A DNA stretch of 64,000 nucleotides from an uncultured Bacteroides sp. (GTDB lineage Bacteria; Bacteroidota; Bacteroidia; Bacteroidales; Bacteroidaceae). Both the position numbers and the translations under genes were made by a program. Location: contig NZ_CALDPF010000035.1 in the NCBI RefSeq assembly GCF_937912035.1, forward strand, positions 62,001-126,000, written 5' to 3'. Positions 51,839 through 59,066 of the stretch are shown in pieces. The notes beneath the pieces are model-generated. The model worked only from the letters and a program-made list of their open reading frames with translations. It searched no databases and was not told the origin of the DNA. Each line of letters begins with the position of its first letter. Position 1 is the first letter of the stretch.

Positions 51839-52354
51839 TTATTCCATCCTGCCATACTTCATCTCATCACCATTCTTATCGTACTGCTTACGCTTTCCTG
51901 TCGGAGGATCAAATAAGATTATCCTGACAACCGCCGTACGATGAAGACTTCTCTCAACCGCTTCTTCGAAAGCATCCATGTGATTGGGTAAGAAACGTTG
52001 GCTTATCAATCTTAGAGCCAGTACCTTTTCATAATCGTCAGTTACAATCTCAGCCTTTCCGAATGCGATAGCCGAGCGATACTGGAGAGTGAATGTTCCG
52101 TCTTTAGGTCCTACAGTGGGCTGGCATTTTGTTACAGCAGAAAGGCATACTTCCGGATTCACAGCAATGGCATCAAGTTTATCCCCCTCCGGAGCACAAT
52201 GAAAATACCATACATTATCATCTTTACTTGCCAGAGAAAGCGGCACGCCGTATGCAGTACCGTCCACTCTGGTAAAACTTACAGTTATATAAGGAGCCTT
52301 TCGCATCACCTCCAATGCCCATTGGCTGTCCATTTCACGACTTGTTTTTCTCAT
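51839..52354 (-). CDS. Nim-like flavoprotein (pyridoxamine 5'-phosphate oxidase superfamily)
   Basis: 171 residues from the ATG at 52354. An upstream ATG at 52372 lies only about 7 bases from the predicted transcript start, and the family begins with MR(R/K)-x-RE, as in MRKTSREMDSQWALEVM here. It has a split-barrel FMN-binding fold (YITVSFTRVDGTAYGVPLSL, NVWYFHCAPEGDKLDAI, SAIAFGKAEIV). NimA-type members reduce 5-nitroimidazoles to amines; others bind heme or flavin. It heads a three-gene operon and is divergent from the Crp/Fnr gene. Confidence 0.82.
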   Translation of the reverse strand: MRKTSREMDSQWALEVMRKAPYITVSFTRVDGTAYGVPLSLASKDDNVWYFHCAPEGDKLDAIAVNPEVCLSAVTKCQPTVGPKDGTFTLQYRSAIAFGKAEIVTDDYEKVLALRLISQRFLPNHMDAFEEAVERSLHRTAVVRIILFDPPTGKRKQYDKNGDEMKYGRME

Positions 52355-52382
52355 ATTCCATAAATTAATCATTCAACAGCCA

Positions 52383-52427
52383 CAAAAATACTATCATTAC
52401 TCCTATCCGTATGTAAGATTTATGACA
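52383..52427 (-). promoter_or_regulatory. Promoter of the Nim-like operon with a Crp/Fnr-type operator
   Basis: Minus-strand -7 box TATTTTTG (complement of 52383-52390) and an imperfect palindrome TGTAA-N6-TGACA (52412-52427) whose centre is 33 bp from the centre of the -7 box, i.e. near -40. The nrf promoter has the same motif at the same distance. Confidence 0.6.
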
Positions 52428-52474
52428 GAGACATGCATTTGGCAATAAATAAAAAACATTAATACGTAAATATA

Positions 52475-52506
52475 TTTGACTATTAGAGATTAAACAGATA
52501 CTTTTG
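52475..52506 (+). promoter_or_regulatory. Promoter of the Crp/Fnr gene
   Basis: TTTG (52475-52478), 20-bp spacer, -7 box TACTTTTG (52499-52506), 22 bp before the ATG. Confidence 0.7.
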
Positions 52507-52528
52507 TATCTGAAACCGAAAAGCAAAG

Positions 52529-53221
52529 ATGAAAACAATAACTTTCGATAATTACTACAAAGAGAAACTGCTGTCAATACCGCTATTCTGTGATTTGCCT
52601 GACAACATTAAACATGAGATTATCATAAAGCTTGATGTAAAGCTTTATGATATTGATGAAAACACTGTTGTATTGGAACAGGGCAATGTATGCTGCAATC
52701 TGTATGTACTTCTAAAAGGTACATTGGAAGTAAATATCATCGATGCTAATGCCAATGAGGTCCTGATAGAATATATAGAATCGCCAAGGGCATTTGCCAC
52801 ACCTCACCTATTCAAGAAGGACAACCGTCTACCTGCCACATTTAAGACTATAGAGAGATCTGTATTACTGACAGCCACCAAAGACTCTACATTCGAACTG
52901 ATAAGCAAATACCCTGATATATTGAAGAATTTCCTTTGTGTCTCGGGAAATTGCAATGTATGTACCACTATGAGACTGGATGTTCTATCAAGAAAGACCA
53001 TACGTGAAAGAATTCTGGTATATCTTATGAAAAGAATTGACAAAGGGACATCTACAATAAAGCTTACGCATACCATCACCCAACTGGCAGAATACATTAA
53101 TGTCACACGCCCTGCCCTATCAACAGAATTCAACAAGATGGAGAAGGAAGGCATTATTACCCGTAAGGAAAATAATTATATTGAACTGGATCTGAAGGCT
53201 ATAAAGAACATTGTTCTATAA
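52529..53221 (+). CDS. Crp/Fnr-family transcriptional regulator
   Basis: 230 residues. An N-terminal cyclic-nucleotide-binding-like beta-roll (about 15-125; NTVVLEQGNVCCNLYVLLKGTLEV), a dimerisation helix (about 130-150) and a C-terminal Crp-type winged helix-turn-helix (KLTHTITQLAEYINVTRPALSTEFNKMEKEG). Cysteines in GNVCCN and VSGNCNVCTT are candidates for sensing but do not form the N-terminal FNR cluster. The HcpR, NnrR and CooA-like groups are possible relatives. It lies between the Nim-like and nrf operons, both of which carry a matching operator, and probably activates them. Confidence 0.88.
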   Translation: MKTITFDNYYKEKLLSIPLFCDLPDNIKHEIIIKLDVKLYDIDENTVVLEQGNVCCNLYVLLKGTLEVNIIDANANEVLIEYIESPRAFATPHLFKKDNRLPATFKTIERSVLLTATKDSTFELISKYPDILKNFLCVSGNCNVCTTMRLDVLSRKTIRERILVYLMKRIDKGTSTIKLTHTITQLAEYINVTRPALSTEFNKMEKEGIITRKENNYIELDLKAIKNIVL

Positions 53222-53227
53222 AAGAAA

Positions 53228-53255
53228 AAGGCCATCCCACGAACAGAATAGCCTT
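53228..53255. terminator. Weak hairpin between the Crp/Fnr gene and the porin gene
   Basis: AAGGC (53228-53232) pairs with GCCTT (53251-53255) plus an A-T extension; loop of 18. The two genes are convergent and 48 bp apart. Confidence 0.35.
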
Positions 53256-53269
53256 AATCATCATTTATG

Positions 53270-54556
53270 TCATTTTATAAAAATTCTTGGGTTTATATTT
53301 AGCGAAATCCATCCCCAGTCTTGCCAACTGCTGTGGTTTCCACCTTTTACAACATCCATTGTTAAGGTTCCTAACATAACGGAATAACCTAAGGACAGAC
53401 TTACATCTTTCATTATTTTCCAGTTCATCTGATAGTCAATCTCAGAACCAAGCGTACGTTTCAGATTGTCCAGCTTGACCGCTGTAGCAAAATAATGATA
53501 ATTCAGCCCCATAGATACAGCATTTGATACCTTGAAGTCAACTTCCACATGAGTATCCGAAAGGCCTGGATTATAACCAACCGCGAAATCTGTGGCATAG
53601 AAATAATCCATTCCTCCGTAAAACTTATGATGTGTGCCATATAGAGGATTGAACGCCTTATATTTTCCGTCTGCATCGTTGCTTCCGCTCAAATAGTCTG
53701 TACCTATACCTACAGACCATAATCTGTTTATACTATATGAGAGGTCTATATTTCCCATATAAGCGGAAACAGTGCGTGAAGCCACATTTTTACCGGTCTG
53801 ATAATAGAATGATCCTGAGAAGTTCCATACGTCCGGTGTATATTTGATATAAGTACCGAAAGTCTGCATGTATTTGGTATCAGCTTTCCTTGTTGCTGCA
53901 TCTCCACCTTCCTGACCAATGTTCATCGCAAGCAATGAAACCTGCAGAGGTGTTGATGCGCAATCATAATGATACCACAACGTCTGCATATTCTTGTATA
54001 GTTTGGTTTTACTACTGTCATAGAATGTTCCTCCTATTACGTTTTCGTCATTCTGATTGAAAGCAAATATTCCATGAAGCTGATAACCATTGTGCTTATA
54101 TCCTATCTTCAACGCGTCATGATAACGTCCGGCAACATTCCAGTCAAGGTTTCCGAGGATTCGTTCATCATCGTACACCAATGCCTGCCTACCCAGCTGC
54201 ACAAACCAATAGTCATTCATATTGAAAGATGCCCATGCCTCATTCAATATGAAACGCCCGTTTTTATCAATAAGGGCATCCTGTCCCCATACACCTACAT
54301 GCTGTGCAGAAAACCTTAAAGCCAGTTTCTGACGTTCATAACCCAATGTAAGTCTGGCACGCTCGTTTACGAATCCAGCCGGAGACATTCCTTTATCCCG
54401 GGGATACAATGCACCATTACGGTATTCTCCCCTTGTACGAATCTGAGCTGACACCCAGAAACTGTCATCCTCTTTTTTGTCATCTTGAGCATAAAACAAT
54501 GATGCATTCCCCATAAGAAGGAATGGGATCAAAAAATGTAAACTTATTTTTCCCAT
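53270..54556 (-). CDS. Outer-membrane porin, alginate-export-domain type
   Basis: 428 residues from the ATG at 54556; an in-frame TTG 9 bp upstream was rejected. Signal peptide (ASLFYAQ, about residue 24), then an alginate_exp-type barrel starting VSAQIRTRGEYRNGALYPRD and rich in alternating aromatic strands, ending with Phe-Ile-Lys. In Bacteroidetes this porin type is often the last gene of nrf operons and may bring nitrite into the periplasm; that role is inferred from location. Confidence 0.82.
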   Translation of the reverse strand: MGKISLHFLIPFLLMGNASLFYAQDDKKEDDSFWVSAQIRTRGEYRNGALYPRDKGMSPAGFVNERARLTLGYERQKLALRFSAQHVGVWGQDALIDKNGRFILNEAWASFNMNDYWFVQLGRQALVYDDERILGNLDWNVAGRYHDALKIGYKHNGYQLHGIFAFNQNDENVIGGTFYDSSKTKLYKNMQTLWYHYDCASTPLQVSLLAMNIGQEGGDAATRKADTKYMQTFGTYIKYTPDVWNFSGSFYYQTGKNVASRTVSAYMGNIDLSYSINRLWSVGIGTDYLSGSNDADGKYKAFNPLYGTHHKFYGGMDYFYATDFAVGYNPGLSDTHVEVDFKVSNAVSMGLNYHYFATAVKLDNLKRTLGSEIDYQMNWKIMKDVSLSLGYSVMLGTLTMDVVKGGNHSSWQDWGWISLNINPRIFIK

Positions 54557-54573
54557 AAATTTCAAGGTTTTAA

Positions 54574-55365
54574 TCAGTTCATATTATAAGTATGGATACT
54601 GCTTCCCTGTGCTGAAGGCAGATAGTTAATACCCCACCAACACATCTGAAGAAATATAAACGACAAAAGCAATATATACAAGGATGACTTCTCTCTGCCC
54701 TGTATTCCTAATCTGATATGGATATAGGTAAGATATGAAAACCATGTTACGGCAGCCCATGTTTCTTTAGGGTCCCAAGACCAGTAGTGTCCCCATGCCT
54801 CTTTAGCCCACAAGGCACCGGTCAGCATTCCCCAAGTCATGAATGACAGACCTATATACACCAGATTATCACATAAAGCCATCTCCTTAACATCGCACCT
54901 AGTCTTCTTTATCCATAGAAGATAAACTCCCATTATGGCAGAGGCTCCCAACATAGCGTATGCGAACATATAGATAATGACATGAGGAGCAAACCACGGA
55001 CTCTGCAATGCCGGCATTAACGCCTTATTGTGAATCTCAGGCTTGAGCAGGTTGACGCAAATGAATACCACTGACAGTATGGTACTGAAACACAGAATCC
55101 ATTTGTATTTCCATCTGACATAGGTTATCAGTCCGGCCAATGGCAAAAAGAAAGAGTACCAGAGACGAGTCTCTCCCATAGTGCGCAGTGGAGGACGTTC
55201 CAATGATTCCCACAACAGACCTATGAAGATACCGAACACCAGGAGTCCAACAACCATGAAAACGCATGCCTTCGACTGTGATCCTTTAAAGGCATTCCAA
55301 GAACCTGCAATCCAAAAAATCACAGACAATACAGCAAAATATATAAACCAATCCCAATTCATCAT
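54574..55365 (-). CDS. ccsA: Cytochrome c biogenesis protein CcsA
   Basis: 263 residues from the ATG at 55365; an in-frame GTG is 6 bp upstream. About eight membrane helices with the heme-handling WWD motif WGHYWSWDPKETWA near residue 190. With ResB it forms the system II heme-lyase that attaches heme to CxxCH motifs on the periplasmic side. It lies between resB and the porin gene in the nrf operon, where its clients NrfA and NrfH are encoded. Confidence 0.92.
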   Translation of the reverse strand: MMNWDWFIYFAVLSVIFWIAGSWNAFKGSQSKACVFMVVGLLVFGIFIGLLWESLERPPLRTMGETRLWYSFFLPLAGLITYVRWKYKWILCFSTILSVVFICVNLLKPEIHNKALMPALQSPWFAPHVIIYMFAYAMLGASAIMGVYLLWIKKTRCDVKEMALCDNLVYIGLSFMTWGMLTGALWAKEAWGHYWSWDPKETWAAVTWFSYLTYIHIRLGIQGREKSSLYILLLSFIFLQMCWWGINYLPSAQGSSIHTYNMN

Positions 55366-55378
55366 AATCACTTGTTTG

Positions 55379-56602
55379 CTAATTGTTATTCTTTTGTGCT
55401 GTAACGAACATACATACAGATCCCAGCATCATCATTATAATTCCGACATATACGGCAGGCAACCACGGGTCTGAAACCAGTTCAAAAACACTTATATCGC
55501 TCCAGCGCCCTTTGCTTTCGTCATAGCTAAGCTGATATATCTTCCAACTTTCTATCTCGGCAGGCTTGTTCACCTCTATAGTCTCTTCCAGCGTTTTGCC
55601 GCTCTCAGTATAAATCACTACGTCGGATGAATAACGGCGAGGCTCCATATCGGGCATGACAAGGCTGCAATCATCGTCAAGACGCAATGCCTGATAAGGG
55701 AAAAGGAAACTTCCGCAACTTACCCATCCACCGACTGACTGTTTGCCGTCAGGCGATACAGCTCTAACATTAACGGCATAAGTGGCTCCGGCACTAGGCC
55801 ATTCCACATACTTCACAGTATCATTCCCCGATACAGAAGCAGCCATCTCTATTATCTCCGATATCTCAATATTCCATCCTGACAACATTCCTGATTTTAC
55901 CCCTTCCTCCAGCAAGATATGTTCCGGCGCATCATAGGGTAGAGCCTTGCCTGTAGCATTATCTATCAACATAAGCTTGGGAGGATATTCATCAATACTG
56001 AAGTCTTTCAGCTCGACAGCCAGAGGCAGTTCGTACACATTTCCATCAGCATCAGTGGCACGCCATTCCGCCTGACCTATACGGGTGTTCATCGTAAGTC
56101 TCTTCATATCGGCACTTCCCAAAGTAGCAGAAACCAAGGCTATGAACAGGCCAAGATGATTCAACAGAAACGGTATTCTTCTGATGCGAAAATGAAACAG
56201 ACTCCTTATAGAAACCAATCCTACAATGGTAGTCATCCAGAGATAGACAAGAATAAAAGGCCAGAATGAAAGCATGCGATTCAAGATAAATACATCTTCC
56301 GACTGTACCGAAGACGGCACTTGCCTTATCATTCCCATAAGCAATGTAAGGAGAACAACAGCAATCAAAGACGGAACAGCAGCCTTATACGACATAGCCC
56401 AACGTACGAAATACAGCTTCGACCTTAAAATATATAGCATTATCAAGGCGGTCACATACAGAATCAATATATATATATTAAGCGGACTGGCAAAATTGTT
56501 CCAGTCAACAGCACCGGTAATAAAATGAAGTATAAGACCTATGGCGATAAGTCCGCCACAGGCCATTATACCTTCTTTCAGTCCCCAAGAATTATTCCAC
56601 AT
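55379..56602 (-). CDS. resB: Cytochrome c biogenesis protein ResB-like
   Basis: 407 residues. Four membrane helices near the N-terminus (about residues 14-30, 43-58, 73-90 and 115-135), then a large periplasmic domain, and one C-terminal helix (VYVGIIMMMLGSVCMFV). The order is typical of Bacteroidetes ResB/Ccs1. It works with CcsA in heme delivery to apocytochromes c. It starts 7 bp after nrfA. Confidence 0.88.
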   Translation of the reverse strand: MWNNSWGLKEGIMACGGLIAIGLILHFITGAVDWNNFASPLNIYILILYVTALIMLYILRSKLYFVRWAMSYKAAVPSLIAVVLLTLLMGMIRQVPSSVQSEDVFILNRMLSFWPFILVYLWMTTIVGLVSIRSLFHFRIRRIPFLLNHLGLFIALVSATLGSADMKRLTMNTRIGQAEWRATDADGNVYELPLAVELKDFSIDEYPPKLMLIDNATGKALPYDAPEHILLEEGVKSGMLSGWNIEISEIIEMAASVSGNDTVKYVEWPSAGATYAVNVRAVSPDGKQSVGGWVSCGSFLFPYQALRLDDDCSLVMPDMEPRRYSSDVVIYTESGKTLEETIEVNKPAEIESWKIYQLSYDESKGRWSDISVFELVSDPWLPAVYVGIIMMMLGSVCMFVTAQKNNN

Positions 56603-56609
56603 ATCAATT

Positions 56610-58085
56610 TTAGATAATACGTCCGTTAGCCTTTGCTTCTTTCAGCCATCCAGGAACAGTATTGTTCATAAAACGTTCCTTGGCAGCTTTCTCAGCAGGG
56701 ATATCGAGTCCGATAAATTTCTGAGCCTTATCCTTTGTAGAAATATCAGGCATAGGAACATCATCGGTATATCCATGCTTTGCAAGAACCTTTGATATAG
56801 AGAGTCGTGCCTGCAAAGCTCTGTCCAGTCCATGCGAAAGGATTCTCTGTATCTCCTGAGGTGCATGGAATGCGGCTCCGTGTGAAGCGACTCCAAAATC
56901 CCATCTCCACTGTGCTTCTCGAAGGAGTTTCAGCACCGGTTTCATCTCAGTTTCTGTAGCACCCTTATCCCATGCGAACTTGGCTTCTATATGTGCAGAC
57001 GCAAGTTCCTTTTCAAGACGGTTTCTTATTTCATTAGCCTTACGCTGACGTTCGTAAACATTGTTTCGCAAAGTCTCTTCGCTTTCACGATGACAAACCT
57101 GACAAGTACGGTCTATCATGGCAAGCGGACTCTGAATATGATGGTCACTGAACTTCATACCGCCTTCACTCTTATATGGCATATGGCAGTCAGCACATGA
57201 TACTCCACGCTGTCCGTGTATTCCCATCTGCGAAATCTCATAGTCAGGATGCTGTGCCTTGATGATAGGCGCACGACTTAATGCATGAGTATAGTCGGTA
57301 AAATTATTTTCATCATAATACTGCTCCATAGCTTCTACGGTCATGCCTTTATCCCAAGGGAATGTAAGATATTTTCCATCACCCTTAAAGTAGTATTCCA
57401 CATGACACTGCGCACACACCAGTGAGCGCATTTCCTGTGGTGTAGCCTTTGTTATGTCTTTTCCCTGACGGGCAAAAGCTTCAATCAGTGCCGGACGGCT
57501 GATGTGAAGGTCCATAGTCTCGGAATCATGACAATCCGAACATCCTATAGGGTTTACAATCTCAGAACCGAAAGCTGCCCACTTGTTGTTATAGAATGAA
57601 TCAACTCCTATTTCCTGCATCATATGCGGGACATCCGGACTTTTACAAGTCCAACAGGTCGAAGGTTGTGGTCCGTCGTTTGCTGTCTGAGGGGCGCCTG
57701 TACGGAGAGTTGCACGGATATCCTCTATGGCATGCATGTGTCCTCGTGGTGTAGCATAATCTTTTGAGAAAGCATAGCCTGCCCACAGAATCACCATTTC
57801 GGGACGCTGTTCGAGTACATCAACCTGTATGTTTCCATTGAACTCGCTCCGGAAATCAGTTCTGGCAGTTTCTGTCCATGTCTGATATTCACGAGGAAAA
57901 TCACTTTGGAACTTCTCATTCTGTGGAACGATTCCCTTCATAGGGTTCTTCCTGTTGTTGAAGATACTTACCACCTCTGCCCTACGTTCAGACAGAGCAG
58001 ACACCGCTAATCCCAAACAAAAAACTACGGCCATTGAAACAAAAAACAACAACCATCCATGCCAAGATTTAAAATTATTCATCAT
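56610..58085 (-). CDS. nrfA: Ammonia-forming cytochrome c nitrite reductase
   Basis: 491 residues with a signal anchor (about 11-31). Five heme sites: the catalytic CWTCK (residues 144-148, lysine-ligated as in E. coli NrfA) and CSDCH (182-186), CAQCH (224-228), CADCH (297-301), CQVCH (328-332). Tyr231/232 after CAQCHVE fits the active-site tyrosine. It reduces nitrite with six electrons to ammonium in the periplasm, using electrons from NrfH. It starts 20 bp after nrfH. Confidence 0.97.
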   Translation of the reverse strand: MMNNFKSWHGWLLFFVSMAVVFCLGLAVSALSERRAEVVSIFNNRKNPMKGIVPQNEKFQSDFPREYQTWTETARTDFRSEFNGNIQVDVLEQRPEMVILWAGYAFSKDYATPRGHMHAIEDIRATLRTGAPQTANDGPQPSTCWTCKSPDVPHMMQEIGVDSFYNNKWAAFGSEIVNPIGCSDCHDSETMDLHISRPALIEAFARQGKDITKATPQEMRSLVCAQCHVEYYFKGDGKYLTFPWDKGMTVEAMEQYYDENNFTDYTHALSRAPIIKAQHPDYEISQMGIHGQRGVSCADCHMPYKSEGGMKFSDHHIQSPLAMIDRTCQVCHRESEETLRNNVYERQRKANEIRNRLEKELASAHIEAKFAWDKGATETEMKPVLKLLREAQWRWDFGVASHGAAFHAPQEIQRILSHGLDRALQARLSISKVLAKHGYTDDVPMPDISTKDKAQKFIGLDIPAEKAAKERFMNNTVPGWLKEAKANGRII

Positions 58086-58105
58086 ATATTCTAGATTTAA
58101 TTATT

Positions 58106-58666
58106 TTACTTCTTAATTTTTCTAAGCCATTCCGGAACGAGAGAATCCGGTAACGGTACAATAGCTGCAGGTGTGGATGAAAGACTGTTTTTTCCTCCAT
58201 GAGGAACATCTCTGTGGCAGTCCCAGCATGCCTTCCCCTTTCCTACTTCGGACATCATATAGTCTATGCGTCCTGTTTCCACAAATTCTGTATTCAATTG
58301 TTGGTGACATCTGATACAGTTATTCATTATAACTTGCGAACTTGCAGGATGAGCCTGTATGACCTGAGGCTCCGAATTTGTAAGGAAAGCCGCGACATGT
58401 TTCATTCCGTCCATTCCCTTGAACGTCCATTTCTTTATAAAATTCTCATGCGGTACATGGCAGTCATTACACGTTGCATTTCTTGAATGCGAACTGTGCA
58501 TCCACGTAGCATAATAAGGCGACATGATGTGACAATTCACACAAGCCGAAGGCTCGTCAGTTAGATATGTATGAGCCCTCAGCATATACAGGAAGAATCC
58601 CCCTCCTCCTACTATGACTCCGGCTATGACAGCCATTATGATTTTTTGTCGTTTGGATAACTTCAT
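58106..58666 (-). CDS. nrfH: Membrane-bound tetraheme quinol dehydrogenase NrfH
   Basis: 186 residues. One N-terminal membrane anchor (about residues 10-29), then four heme sites: CVNCH (42-46), CNDCH (66-70), CIRCH (117-121), CWDCH (147-151), as in NapC/NirT-family proteins. It oxidises menaquinol and passes electrons to NrfA. First gene of the nrf operon. Its promoter has a Crp/Fnr-type palindrome at about -40. Confidence 0.95.
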   Translation of the reverse strand: MKLSKRQKIIMAVIAGVIVGGGGFFLYMLRAHTYLTDEPSACVNCHIMSPYYATWMHSSHSRNATCNDCHVPHENFIKKWTFKGMDGMKHVAAFLTNSEPQVIQAHPASSQVIMNNCIRCHQQLNTEFVETGRIDYMMSEVGKGKACWDCHRDVPHGGKNSLSSTPAAIVPLPDSLVPEWLRKIKK

Positions 58667-58682
58667 AAATTATACTTTTTTG

Positions 58683-58730
58683 CAAATAAAATATTTTATC
58701 CAGAAATACAGTGTAAGATATATTACACTG
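58683..58730 (-). promoter_or_regulatory. nrf promoter with a perfect Crp/Fnr-type palindrome
   Basis: Minus-strand -7 box TTTATTTG (complement of 58683-58690, one mismatch). A perfect 22-bp palindrome CAGTGTAA-N6-TTACACTG (58709-58730) has its centre 33 bp from the -7 box centre. The core TGTAA-N6-TTACA has CRP-site geometry. There is no -33 element, as expected for an activator-dependent promoter. Confidence 0.7.
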
Positions 58731-58825
58731 ACTATATATTTTCCCATTTATAATCTTTTATGTTATAGAAAAGTATAAAAGGAACAGATAAAAAACAAAA
58801 ACAACTATGTATAATCTATAAATAT

Positions 58826-58909
58826 AACTTATGTTTCTATAAACCACACTGTTGTTTATAGAAATAACACTGTAATTTATACAAACTACAGTGTGGTTTA
58901 TAGTAATCA
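58826..58909. repeat. 21-bp tandem repeats with a 15-bp inverted repeat
   Basis: Three clear 21-bp units start at 58847, 58868 and 58889 (CACTGTTGTTTATAG-, CACTGTAATTTATAC-, CAGTGTGGTTTATAG-) and a weaker one at 58826. The first and last parts also form a perfect inverted repeat CTATAAACCACACTG (58837-58851) and CAGTGTGGTTTATAG (58889-58903). The units contain CACTGTAA-like half-sites similar to the nrf operator about 100 bp away. Confidence 0.7.
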
Positions 58910-58995
58910 TCAAGACGTTTACAAGAAAAAACTTCGGAATGACAATTTTCATCACTGAAAATTATTATCTCAAACTGAAAGTGTACAGATATATA

Positions 58996-59044
58996 AAAAG
59001 ACAGATGATGTACCATGAAAATAATGATACATCATCTGTCTTTT
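58996..59044. terminator. Terminator of the S41 protease gene
   Basis: A 17-bp perfect stem AAAAGACAGATGATGTA (58996-59012) with TACATCATCTGTCTTTT (59028-59044); A/T runs flank both sides. It is 22 bp after the protease stop. The stretch between it and the repeats holds no gene. Confidence 0.8.
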
Positions 59045-59066
59045 TATTATATATGATAGATTTATC

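Noticed and set aside
58758..58955. A 65-codon minus-strand frame with heptad-like repeats (INHTVVC, INYSVIS, INNSVVY)
   Set aside because: The protein repeats are a by-product of the 21-bp DNA repeats, whose length is a multiple of three and so keeps any frame open. The repeat block lies upstream of nrfH and looks regulatory.
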